Shown: positions 35,749 to 43,771 of the stretch, piece after piece
Position numbering within the stretch: the stretch's first letter is position 1
How the letters are laid out: the number at the start of each line of letters is the position of its first letter
Source: Crenarchaeota archaeon SCGC AAA471-B05
GTDB lineage: Archaea; Thermoproteota; Thermoprotei; Gearchaeales; Gearchaeaceae
Assembly: GCA_000380705.1 (NCBI GenBank)
Contig: AQYM01000033.1
Location: forward strand, 129,143-186,493
Direction: 5' to 3'
DNA length: 57,351 bases
Notes under the pieces: generated by a model
What the model was told of the DNA's origin: nothing
Seen by the model: the letters and a program-made list of their open reading frames with translations, nothing else
The model's database searches: none
Translations under genes and position numbers: made by a program

Positions 35749-36798
35749 ATGAAACCACTACATCAGGTTTCAATAATAGGTTATGGGGGTTATATTCCTA
35801 TCAGAAGAATTAAAGCGAAGGAAATAGCTCGAATATGGGGTAAAAGTGATAAAGCTTTGCCACTTGAAGAAAAATCCGTAGCTGCTTATGATGAGGATAC
35901 AGCTACAATGTCTGTAGAAGCCGCATATAATGCGTTGAAGAGAGCAAAAATTTCTCCTTCACTGATCGGAGCTGTATATGTAGGAACAGAATCTAAAATT
36001 TATACCGTTAAACCAACTTCTACTGTAGTTGCAGAAGCCTTAGGTATAACACCAAATGTTCTTGCATCTGATTACGAATTTGCCTGTAAAGCAGGTACAG
36101 AAGCTATGCAAACATGTATTGGTCTAGTTTCTTCAGGTATGGTAAAATCTGCTTTAGCTATAGGTGCAGATATAGCAAGAGGAAGACCCGGTGATGAACT
36201 AGAATATACTGCAGGTGCTGCGGCAGCAGCTTTTTTACTTGCAAAAGCTGGGGAATTTGAAGATATTGCTATTCTTGAAGGAAGTTTTTCCTATGTAACC
36301 GATACTCCTGATTTTTGGAGAAGAGAAGGACAAATATATCCTATGCATTATTATAGATTCACCGGAGAACCTGCATACTTTCATCATATAAGGGAAGCTG
36401 CTTCTAACCTTATGAAGGAATTAAATCTTAAACCATCAGATTTTAAATACGCAGTTTTTCATCAACCTAATTCAAAGTTTCCGCAGGAAGTAGCAACATC
36501 TTTGGGCTTCAAATCAGAACAATATAAGCCAGGTCTTTTGGTTCCTTTAATAGGTAACTCATATGCAGCTTCTTCTTTGTTGGGTTTTGCAGCTGTATTA
36601 GATATAGCTAAACCTGGTGATAGAATTCTCTTAGCTTCCTTTGGTTCAGGTGCAGGTAGTGATGCATTTTCCTTTGTGGTATGCGATGGAATAGAATCTA
36701 AGAGGAATTTAGCACCGTTAATAATGGATTATGTAAGTAAGAGAAAATACGTAGATTATGCAATATATGCTAAACATAGGAATAAATATAATAAATAA
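35749..36798 (+). CDS. hydroxymethylglutaryl-CoA synthase
   Basis: 349 residues, archaeal HMG-CoA synthase. The catalytic cysteine lies in SDYEFACKAGTEAMQ, the active-site histidine region is AVFHQPNSKFPQEVA, and YVGTESKIYTVKPTSTVVAEALG fits the thiolase fold. It condenses acetyl-CoA with acetoacetyl-CoA for the mevalonate route to archaeal lipids. The three genes 35749-38362 form the conserved trio that in Methanothermococcus builds one complex channelling acetoacetyl-CoA. Confidence 0.95.
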   Translation: MKPLHQVSIIGYGGYIPIRRIKAKEIARIWGKSDKALPLEEKSVAAYDEDTATMSVEAAYNALKRAKISPSLIGAVYVGTESKIYTVKPTSTVVAEALGITPNVLASDYEFACKAGTEAMQTCIGLVSSGMVKSALAIGADIARGRPGDELEYTAGAAAAAFLLAKAGEFEDIAILEGSFSYVTDTPDFWRREGQIYPMHYYRFTGEPAYFHHIREAASNLMKELNLKPSDFKYAVFHQPNSKFPQEVATSLGFKSEQYKPGLLVPLIGNSYAASSLLGFAAVLDIAKPGDRILLASFGSGAGSDAFSFVVCDGIESKRNLAPLIMDYVSKRKYVDYAIYAKHRNKYNK

Positions 36799-36800
36799 AC

Positions 36801-37946
36801 ATGAACGAAGTATACATAACTGGTATAGGTTTAACAAAAGTATCCGAACATTGGAATAAATCTTTAAAACATCTTACCTATGAATCGGTACAAAATTGTT
36901 TAAAAGATTGTAATTATAAAAAACCCGATCTAATAGTTGTTTCTAACGCGCTCGGAGGTTTTATACAATACCAAGAATCTTTAAGTAATTTAATAGCCGA
37001 AAATTTATCTTTAAATAAAATACCTAACCTTCGAATAGAAACTGGTGAGGCTTCCGGTGCTTCGGCTTTAATGGTTGGTTATATGGCTATAGCATCAGGT
37101 ATGTTTAAAAATGTTTTAATCATAGGTGTGGAGAAAATATCTGATGCATTACCCCATCAATTTATTTCATATGTTTCTTCATTTTTAGATTATGAATATT
37201 TTGTATATAACGGAATAACTCCTGCTTCAATTTTTGCAATATTATATAAATTATATTTAAAAAGATATAATGCAAAACAAGAAAATATAGCTCAATTTGC
37301 TTCTCATGATCATAAAATGGCAATAAATGTTGAGCATGCACAATATAGATTTAATTTACCTGTTGAAAGAATACTATCTTCACCTATTCTTGTTGACCCT
37401 ATAAGATTATTTGAAAGTTATCCTGTATCTGACGGTGCAGCGAGTATTATGCTATCCAGTAAAGATCAAGTTGAAAATAAAGATTATAGTGTTAAATTAG
37501 AAATGATAAGTGCTTCAACAGATGTAAACGTTTTATATCGAGAAGACATGCTATTATTTGCATCTTTAAGAGATTCTTTTTCACAAATTAGGAAACATGC
37601 AAAAATAGAATTAAAGGATATTGATTTCCTTGAAATATATGATCCTTATACAATTGCTTCACCGATAATATTGGAAAGTCTAGGTTTATTAAATAAAGGA
37701 GAAGGGTATAAATTGTTACTCGAAGGTCAACATGAAAAAGATGGCGATTTGCCTTTAAATACTCATGGCGGGTTAAAAGCCAGAGGACATCCCATAGGAG
37801 CTACTACTTTATATCAAGTATGCGAGAGTGTTTTACAATTAAGAGATAAGGCATATAATCAAGTACCTAATGCCTATATAGGATTAGTACATTCTATGAA
37901 TAATATAGGTGATCAGTCATTCCTCATATTATTAAAGAGGTTATAA
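36801..37946 (+). CDS. thiolase-family protein paired with HMG-CoA synthase; nucleophilic cysteine apparently lost
   Basis: 381 residues, SCP-x/archaeal thiolase fold, two bases after the HMG-CoA synthase gene. By position it should be acetoacetyl-CoA thiolase. The segment RIETGEASGASALMVGYMAIASG-like aligns with the canonical archaeal VEAACASGGAA region, but the cysteine is replaced by glutamate. The C-terminal HNIGG oxyanion motif reads MNNIGDQ, while the histidine motif KARGHPIGAT is kept. So it may be a structural partner, or use different chemistry. Alignment is by eye. Confidence 0.82.
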   Translation: MNEVYITGIGLTKVSEHWNKSLKHLTYESVQNCLKDCNYKKPDLIVVSNALGGFIQYQESLSNLIAENLSLNKIPNLRIETGEASGASALMVGYMAIASGMFKNVLIIGVEKISDALPHQFISYVSSFLDYEYFVYNGITPASIFAILYKLYLKRYNAKQENIAQFASHDHKMAINVEHAQYRFNLPVERILSSPILVDPIRLFESYPVSDGAASIMLSSKDQVENKDYSVKLEMISASTDVNVLYREDMLLFASLRDSFSQIRKHAKIELKDIDFLEIYDPYTIASPIILESLGLLNKGEGYKLLLEGQHEKDGDLPLNTHGGLKARGHPIGATTLYQVCESVLQLRDKAYNQVPNAYIGLVHSMNNIGDQSFLILLKRL

Positions 37947-37947
37947 T

Positions 37948-38362
37948 ATGACAGCTCCTTCATATTGGAGAGAAAGAAAATATAGGTATAGACTAATTGC
38001 AAAATATTGTAGAAATTGCGATAAAAAGTATTATCCTCCTAGATTGGTATGTTTAAGATGCGGTAACGATAAACTGGAAGAGGTTGAACTGCCTAGGAAA
38101 GGTACTCTGATAACTTATACATGGGTTACCCAACCCCCCAACGAATTTGCTGCCTATGCACCTTATGCAATAGGATTAATTAAATTAGACGATGGCACAT
38201 TAATTTTTGCTCAATTAACAGATGTAGATTATGAAGAGTTACGTGAAGGATTAAGAGTAGAGGCGGTATTTAGAAAAAATGTTTGAGGAGGATGAAAAAG
38301 GTCTAATTTATTACGGAATAAAATTCAGACCAGCTTACTTCGAATCAAATCCTCCCCCTTAA
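37948..38362 (+). CDS. DUF35 OB-fold zinc protein, acyl-CoA-binding partner of thiolase/HMG-CoA synthase, frameshifted at an A-tract
   Basis: Starts one base after the thiolase gene. The first 112 codons give the rubredoxin-like zinc ribbon (YCRNCDKKYYPPRLVCLRC) and the OB strands up to VEAVFRKNV, then stop at 38284-38286. One base over, the sequence continues FEEDEKGLIYYGIKFRPAYF to a stop at 38360-38362; GLIYYGIKFRP is the usual C-terminus of this family. Dropping one A from A6 (38274-38279) gives a 137-residue protein. In Methanothermococcus the DUF35 protein bridges thiolase and HMG-CoA synthase. Confidence 0.85.
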
Positions 38363-38390
38363 AGGCTGAGAAAAGCCAGTTTTATGATTA

Positions 38391-39308
38391 TTATTGTAAA
38401 GGAATAATATAACCTTTTTCATCTACGTTTATAATCTTTCCTTCATTTGTTATTTCTATTTCACCTTTTATTTTAGCCAAATCTCCTTTTTTTAAAAATT
38501 CTACGTATCTTTGCCTATAAGTTATTATTGAATATTCTTCTCCATTTTTCAAAGATTTTATAACATATTTAGCAGGCCATAAATAGGCTTCAGATGAATC
38601 TATTGTATTTACGTAATCTTCAATTATGTTTTTTCTTTCAATTATTTTCAGATATCTTTTTTTTACTATTTTTATCGAAAATGGAAATTTTTTATCATAT
38701 ATTCCTTCCATTTTTTTATTTTTTTCAATTTTTTTAAAAATTTTATAATCTATAATTTTTCTAAAGTTTCTTTCTATATATAAATTTTTTAACAAATTAC
38801 CTTTAAATGGTGAAAATTTTCTTTTTCTAAATAATCTTACCAAAGAATCGTATATTGCTTTATAATTGTTTCCGTAATAAAAAATGTCAATATCAGATTT
38901 TTCGTTTTGTAAATTTACTAAAATAGATCCGGAAATACCGAAATTTTGGGCTTTTTCATTACTTTCTTTAATAATCTCCAATATGATGTTTCTTGCGACT
39001 TTTTCATAAATATTTGTAGGTCTATCTAAAATTTGTAAACATTTTGCTATCGGATTATAATATTTACTAATATGTTCTATAGGGAAAATGTATGTATATT
39101 TTTTTAAATAGTTTGAATATTTATAAATATTATATTTTAAATATTTTTGTAATAGATATGGTGATTTATTTTCAGAAATTTTATAATATTTAGATGATTT
39201 ATATAGATATTTAGGCTTCACATATATTTCATCATCAATATCATTGTAAAAAATAACGTAAAAAATATTTTTATTTTCGTCTTCTATTGCACTTCCTTCT
39301 AAAAACAT
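38391..39308 (-). CDS. predicted nucleotidyltransferase (polymerase-beta-like fold), archaeal type
   Basis: 305 residues. The central NFGISGSILVNLQNEKSDID segment is a clear GSxxxG...SDxD nucleotidyltransferase motif with two metal-binding aspartates; IDIFYYG follows. It is flanked by an N-terminal domain of about 125 residues very rich in Tyr and Lys and a C-terminal OB-like tail (GDLAKIKGEIEITNEGKII). Possibly the COG1665 group; substrate unknown. Composition is strongly AT-biased. It starts on the base where gcvT ends. Confidence 0.68.
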   Translation of the reverse strand: MFLEGSAIEDENKNIFYVIFYNDIDDEIYVKPKYLYKSSKYYKISENKSPYLLQKYLKYNIYKYSNYLKKYTYIFPIEHISKYYNPIAKCLQILDRPTNIYEKVARNIILEIIKESNEKAQNFGISGSILVNLQNEKSDIDIFYYGNNYKAIYDSLVRLFRKRKFSPFKGNLLKNLYIERNFRKIIDYKIFKKIEKNKKMEGIYDKKFPFSIKIVKKRYLKIIERKNIIEDYVNTIDSSEAYLWPAKYVIKSLKNGEEYSIITYRQRYVEFLKKGDLAKIKGEIEITNEGKIINVDEKGYIIPLQ

Positions 39309-40384
39309 TACTTTTTAAAAAATGGCGGTTCTATAATCTTGGCTTCAAACATATTATCTCTTATTTTTATTTTTACACTCCCACCCAAGAAAAAGAATTT
39401 AGGCTCTACGTAACCCATTGCGATACCTTTATCTAAGGTTGGCGAATAACCTCCGCTGGTAATATATCCTATTTTTTTATTACCTGAATAAATTTCGTTT
39501 CCTTTTCTAGGTAAAGGCCCCTTATCCTTCATTACAAGCCCTATTCTTATCTTATTAATTCCCTCCTCCAACAAACTCTCCAGTTTTTTTCTACCTATAT
39601 ATTCTCCTTTATTAAAACTGAATATCCAATATCTCGCTTCCAAAGGATTTATTTCTTCGCTTATTTCATTTCCGTATAATAAGAACCCTGCTTCAAGTCT
39701 TAAAGAATCCCTTGCTACTATTCCACAAGGTTTTATTCCTATAGTTAGCAACTTTTTCCAAATTTTTTTCCCTTCTTCTATTTCTAAAATTAGTTCATAA
39801 CCATTTTCTCCAGTCCAACCGCTTTTACTTAAAATTTCCACTTTACAATCTAAGATTTTTATGTTTTTTAAGAAACTATCTCTTTCGATATTTAGATTCA
39901 ATTCCCTTTCTTCGAAATCTTTAATTTTTCTCCCTTGTAAAGCCAGCATGCAAGTTTTAAAAGTTATATCTATAATTTCCACTGAATAATTTTTTTCTTT
40001 AGCTATACAATTTAACCATTGAATATTTTTTTCTCTATTTATAGCATTACATACAATCAAATACTCTTTTTCATCCAGCATAAATAAGGATATGTCATCT
40101 ACAAATCCTGCTTCGTAATTCAGCATTGCCGTTGGAATTGATATTTTTCCTGGAGATAACTTTAGAACATTTTTTGTTGTAACATAATCTAAGAATTGAG
40201 TAGAATCTTTACCTTTAACTATAATTCTACCCATATGAGAAACATCAAATAAACCTATGCCATTTCTTACAGCTAGATGTTCTTCTATACTACTAGTATA
40301 ATTTGTTACCACTTCCCATCCTGCAAATTCTCCCATATTTGCACCCATTTCAATATGGATCTGTTTAAGAGGTGTTACAAACAT
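39308..40384 (-). CDS. gcvT: glycine cleavage system T protein (aminomethyltransferase)
   Basis: 358 residues. EMGANMGEFAGWEVVTNYTSSIEEHLAVR and GLFDVSHMGRIIVKG are the folate-binding N-terminal signature; WTGENGYEL and ARDSLRLEAGFLLYGNEI follow. It moves the methylene group from aminomethyl-GcvH to tetrahydrofolate or the archaeal pterin. gcvPA and gcvPB are 2 kb away on the other strand; gcvH and the E3 gene are not in the window. Confidence 0.95.
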   Translation of the reverse strand: MFVTPLKQIHIEMGANMGEFAGWEVVTNYTSSIEEHLAVRNGIGLFDVSHMGRIIVKGKDSTQFLDYVTTKNVLKLSPGKISIPTAMLNYEAGFVDDISLFMLDEKEYLIVCNAINREKNIQWLNCIAKEKNYSVEIIDITFKTCMLALQGRKIKDFEERELNLNIERDSFLKNIKILDCKVEILSKSGWTGENGYELILEIEEGKKIWKKLLTIGIKPCGIVARDSLRLEAGFLLYGNEISEEINPLEARYWIFSFNKGEYIGRKKLESLLEEGINKIRIGLVMKDKGPLPRKGNEIYSGNKKIGYITSGGYSPTLDKGIAMGYVEPKFFFLGGSVKIKIRDNMFEAKIIEPPFFKK

Positions 40385-40464
40385 TAATAAAAATAACTCA
40401 TCTATGAATAAATGTTTAAAATAACTGGGTTTATTCTAATAACTAAAACCTGTCTTCCTTCAGT

Positions 40465-40536
40465 CTTAAAAGGCGAGGCTTTAAGTCATCGTAATATATT
40501 TTACTGTCTTCATGTAGTCTAAAGGGTTAGGCTTAA
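40465..40536. repeat. two tandem copies of the hairpin repeat
   Basis: CTTAAAAGGCGAGGCTTTAAG (40465-40485) has 6-base arms CTTAAA/TTTAAG; 34 bases later TCTAAAGGGTTAGGCTTAAG (about 40517-40536) is a weaker copy. Both are preceded by a similar CTTC(C/A)T stretch. They lie in the 40385-40622 gap, which otherwise holds only the tRNA promoter. Confidence 0.45.
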
Positions 40537-40587
40537 GTTTATTGCAAAAGAAGAAAAGGACGTTTTCCTTGATTTATTGTGCAAAAA

Positions 40588-40596
40588 TTTTAAAAA
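40588..40596 (+). promoter_or_regulatory. candidate TATA element of tRNA-Gln
   Basis: TTTTAAAAA lies about 27-35 bases before the tRNA 5' end, consistent with an archaeal box A. Confidence 0.5.
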
Positions 40597-40622
40597 GCGA
40601 TAAAAGTATTTTAATAATAGTT

Positions 40623-40696
40623 AGCGCCGTGGTGTAGCTGGCCAAGCATGCAGGGCTTTGGACCCTGAGACCCAGGTTCGAATCCTGGCGGCGCTA
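40623..40696 (+). tRNA. tRNA-Gln (anticodon TTG)
   Basis: Acceptor AGCGCCG pairs with CGGCGCT; anticodon stem CAGGG/CCCTG closes the loop CTTTGGA (anticodon TTG); T arm is CCAGG TTCGAAT CCTGG; the D arm includes AGCTGGCCAAGC. No intron, no encoded CCA, discriminator A40696. A run of T follows at once. It is convergent with the ribophorin-like gene. Confidence 0.95.
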
Positions 40697-40702
40697 TTTT
40701 TT
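40697..40702 (+). terminator. T-tract terminator of tRNA-Gln
   Basis: T6 directly after the tRNA, followed by more T-rich sequence (TTATTATTTTATTATTTATATTTTT), the usual intrinsic signal for archaeal RNA polymerase. Confidence 0.5.
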
Positions 40703-40711
40703 ATTATTTTA

Positions 40712-42403
40712 TTATTTATATTTTTCCCTTAATTCAGATACCAAAGAGTCTATCTTTCCTTTATAATTTCGAATAGTTCTATTTCTTTCATCATAAATTT
40801 TTTTGAATTTATCTGAAGGAATTTTCTTTATCTCATACAGTTTATTCGCTTCTTTTAATTCTTTAATTTCCTTAACCAAAGTACTATAATATTCTTCTAA
40901 TTCATTCAAGCTTTTTGTCAATTCAGGATATTTTTGTTTTATTATACGAGATAAACTTCTTATTTCTCGCTCTTTACTGTCTATGTCTTTTCTTAAAATA
41001 TTCATTCGAATATTGAATTCATTTTTATTTATCAAGCCTTTTTTAAGTTTTTCTTCTAATTTATCCATTTCTTCGTAATCTAGTAATATACTCTCCATTG
41101 CAGATAAATAATCATCAAGCAATGGAACTTTTCTTTCAGCTATCATTGGTTTACCTAAATAAAAGTATCTGAAATAAATTAGTGAGATTGCAGATATTAA
41201 AAATACGATAACTAAAATTTGTACAAATAAAGTTAGGCTACCGTAATAAGTAACTTGTTTCCCTTCAAGTTTTAACATTAAGCTTATTTCGGAAAATACT
41301 CTGGTCCTAATATATTTATAATCAATTCCGTCTTTAGTTTGAACTATTTCATCAGGTTGAGGATCTAAAATTAAGTTTGATATGAAACTGTTGCTAACTG
41401 TTACTTCAAAATAATCTATTAAAAACGGATTACCCTCAAGAACATCTATTTTAAAATTAAAATTACCGCTATTAGAATCGTAATAACCCAGCTCGCTTAG
41501 TTTAATTTCGCTGCTTATAAATAATGTAACTTTTAAAGTTCCGCTTTCAAAAATAGGTATTAGCGGATTTCTTAATTTAATTGCTCCTTTTAAAGTATCT
41601 ATTTCTAAATCACCCAAACTATCTTTAGCTGATATTAATTTTGATTTTGGTAAAATGTTAGGTATCCATTTTTCAATTTTCTCTCCTCTTCCTGCATATT
41701 TTAATAATATCTCGTCTTCTATGCGCAGCTTTTCTCCTTCAATGGTTAGTTTTCGACCCATTTTCTCTATTTTTACCCACGGTACTTCCGTAGGATCTTT
41801 TAAATTAAAATAAAAGATTAAATTAGTCGTATTAGCCAATTCTTCCATTCCTTTTATATTTTTAAAACTATAAGTTATAGAAAATGTTTGGTCAGCGTAT
41901 TGTGTTCTATTTGCTCCTGGAGGAGATTTAACGTCAACTGAAGATACTTTTAACGGAGAAGAAACTTTAACCGAACCTTCTACGACATTATATTCTGTTA
42001 AAAAGTATGCAGGGATTTGTATTTTTAAGCTATTATTTTCCTCTAAAAATATTTTATCATCGTATATTCTATACAATGTAATGTTGCTATTTGCTTCAAA
42101 ATCTCCTATTATGTAAAATCCATATTTTCTTTCATAGAATAAACCCCATTGAATAGGTTTTTGTGGGACAATCCAAATTGTATATAAGCTAACATATTCA
42201 TATTCTGAAAGATATACGGGTATTTTATCAGTTTTATTTAATACTGTTATTTCATCTTTGACAATTAAATGAGCTGGATTTAGGGTTATTTCACGTTTTA
42301 CCTTTAAAAATATTTCATCATTCGCATTTACATTACTTAAATTAACTATTAAAAAGGAAAAAATAAGTAAGACTATCGATATAGCTAGTTTTTTTTGTTT
42401 CAT
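40712..42403 (-). CDS. ribophorin-I-like membrane protein, candidate archaeal oligosaccharyltransferase subunit
   Basis: 563 residues: signal peptide (1-27, ending VNAND), a long exported beta-rich region (28-390), one membrane helix (about 393-416) and a charged cytoplasmic coiled coil (418-563). This is the layout and nearly the length of eukaryotic ribophorin I. The order of local features also agrees: an N-terminal KREITLNPAHLIVKDEITVL strand pair (compare the paired strands opening ribophorin I), a middle WVKIEKMGRKLTIEGEKLRI domain, a YKYIRTRVFSEISLMLKL strand just before the helix, and a C-terminal KIPSDKFKKIYDERNRTI helix. N-glycosylation in Sulfolobales uses AglB; accessory subunits are not established. 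Assignment by architecture and motif order, without a profile search. Confidence 0.6.
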   Translation of the reverse strand: MKQKKLAISIVLLIFSFLIVNLSNVNANDEIFLKVKREITLNPAHLIVKDEITVLNKTDKIPVYLSEYEYVSLYTIWIVPQKPIQWGLFYERKYGFYIIGDFEANSNITLYRIYDDKIFLEENNSLKIQIPAYFLTEYNVVEGSVKVSSPLKVSSVDVKSPPGANRTQYADQTFSITYSFKNIKGMEELANTTNLIFYFNLKDPTEVPWVKIEKMGRKLTIEGEKLRIEDEILLKYAGRGEKIEKWIPNILPKSKLISAKDSLGDLEIDTLKGAIKLRNPLIPIFESGTLKVTLFISSEIKLSELGYYDSNSGNFNFKIDVLEGNPFLIDYFEVTVSNSFISNLILDPQPDEIVQTKDGIDYKYIRTRVFSEISLMLKLEGKQVTYYGSLTLFVQILVIVFLISAISLIYFRYFYLGKPMIAERKVPLLDDYLSAMESILLDYEEMDKLEEKLKKGLINKNEFNIRMNILRKDIDSKEREIRSLSRIIKQKYPELTKSLNELEEYYSTLVKEIKELKEANKLYEIKKIPSDKFKKIYDERNRTIRNYKGKIDSLVSELREKYK

Positions 42404-42442
42404 ATGAATTAATATCGTTATTTTTTCATTAATAAATATTTA

Positions 42443-43771
42443 TTGTTGAAAAAATGTTTTCATAATATGCAAAAACAGGAATACCTTGACCCCATTCCTG
42501 AAAAAATAAAACTTAACAGGCGATTAAATATTCCTTCACCATTAGGTGAATTTGGAGCATTAAATTTTATATCTAAAGAATTAAGCAAAAATATTCTCAT
42601 TGATGTTAAATACTGCTTTGTAGCTGAATATCCATATTTTAGTTATTTTCCTGCAGCTGTAGATTATGTTTCTTTATCATCCGAACTTTTAACTTCCTAT
42701 ACACCTTATCAAGCAGAAGCTTCTCAAGGAAATCTGCAAATATTATTTGAATTTCAAAGTTTAATTTGTGAGCTAACAGGTTTGGATATTGCCAATGCTT
42801 CCATGTACGATCATTCTACTGCTTTAGCTGAAGCTTTACTTATGGCAATAAAATATACAGGAAGAAAAAAAGTTTTAATTCCTTATTTTATGCGTAAGAA
42901 AAGAAAAGAAGTAATATATACTTATCTAAAGCCTCATGATATAGAAATATATGAATATAATTTCAAGGAAGGAAAAATAGATATTTCTGATATTGAACTA
43001 AATGCTAAAAATTCAGCTGCAGTTTATGTGGAAAATCCTAATTATTTTGGAATAATAGATACTAACGCTTTCAAAATATCAGAAATTGTACACAATGAAG
43101 GTTCTTTATTAATAGCAGGTATAGAGCCAGTCTCTTTAGGTATAATAAGAGAGCCTGCATCCTATGGAGCAGATATAGCAGTGGGAGAAGCACAACACTT
43201 AGCTATAAATCCCTTTTTTGGAGGTCCTTCGTTAGGAATATTGGCAATAAAGAATGATCAAAAATTGTTAAGATTATTACCTGGTAGATTGGTAGGAGCC
43301 ACCACAACTATTCATGGAGATAAAATCGGTTTTGTATTAGCTTTACAAACGAGGGAACAACATGTTAAGCGAGAAAAAGCTACTTCAAATATATGTACTA
43401 ATGAGAGCTGGTTAGCAGTAAGAGTAGCAATCCATTTATGTTTACTTGGAAGAGAAGGATTAAAAAGACTAGCAACACGTATTTTATTAAATACAAAGAC
43501 ATTTATTGAAAAATTATCCAAAATTGATGGAATTATTTCTCCATTATTTGATTCATATTATTTCAGGAATTTTGTAATTAAATTGGAGAATTTCGATTCA
43601 GTTTTATTAAGGAAGGAACTGTTAAAAAGAGGAATACTTTTTGGTAAATCTTTAAATGAATTTAAGAATTTTGAAAAATGTATACTTTTAGGAGTAAATG
43701 AACTTCAAAACTATGATGACTATGAAAAGGTATGTAACGAAATATTTGATATTATAAATAAACATGTTTAG
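42443..43771 (+). CDS. gcvPA: glycine dehydrogenase (decarboxylating) subunit 1
   Basis: 442 residues from a TTG at 42443; an ATG at 42467 would give 434. The core is typical: TSYTPYQAEASQGNLQILFEF, ANASMYDHSTALAEAL, and REQHVKREKATSNICTNESW. The N-terminus lacks roughly 20 residues present in most relatives before IPEKIKLNRR. It forms the alpha2beta2 P protein with the next gene, which it overlaps by eight bases. P protein decarboxylates glycine and loads GcvH. Confidence 0.93.
   Translation: MLKKCFHNMQKQEYLDPIPEKIKLNRRLNIPSPLGEFGALNFISKELSKNILIDVKYCFVAEYPYFSYFPAAVDYVSLSSELLTSYTPYQAEASQGNLQILFEFQSLICELTGLDIANASMYDHSTALAEALLMAIKYTGRKKVLIPYFMRKKRKEVIYTYLKPHDIEIYEYNFKEGKIDISDIELNAKNSAAVYVENPNYFGIIDTNAFKISEIVHNEGSLLIAGIEPVSLGIIREPASYGADIAVGEAQHLAINPFFGGPSLGILAIKNDQKLLRLLPGRLVGATTTIHGDKIGFVLALQTREQHVKREKATSNICTNESWLAVRVAIHLCLLGREGLKRLATRILLNTKTFIEKLSKIDGIISPLFDSYYFRNFVIKLENFDSVLLRKELLKRGILFGKSLNEFKNFEKCILLGVNELQNYDDYEKVCNEIFDIINKHV

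Noticed and set aside
36801..37946. thiolase gene called a pseudogene
   Set aside because: The frame is intact, full length and embedded in the operon; only active-site residues differ, so it is kept as a coding gene with altered motifs.
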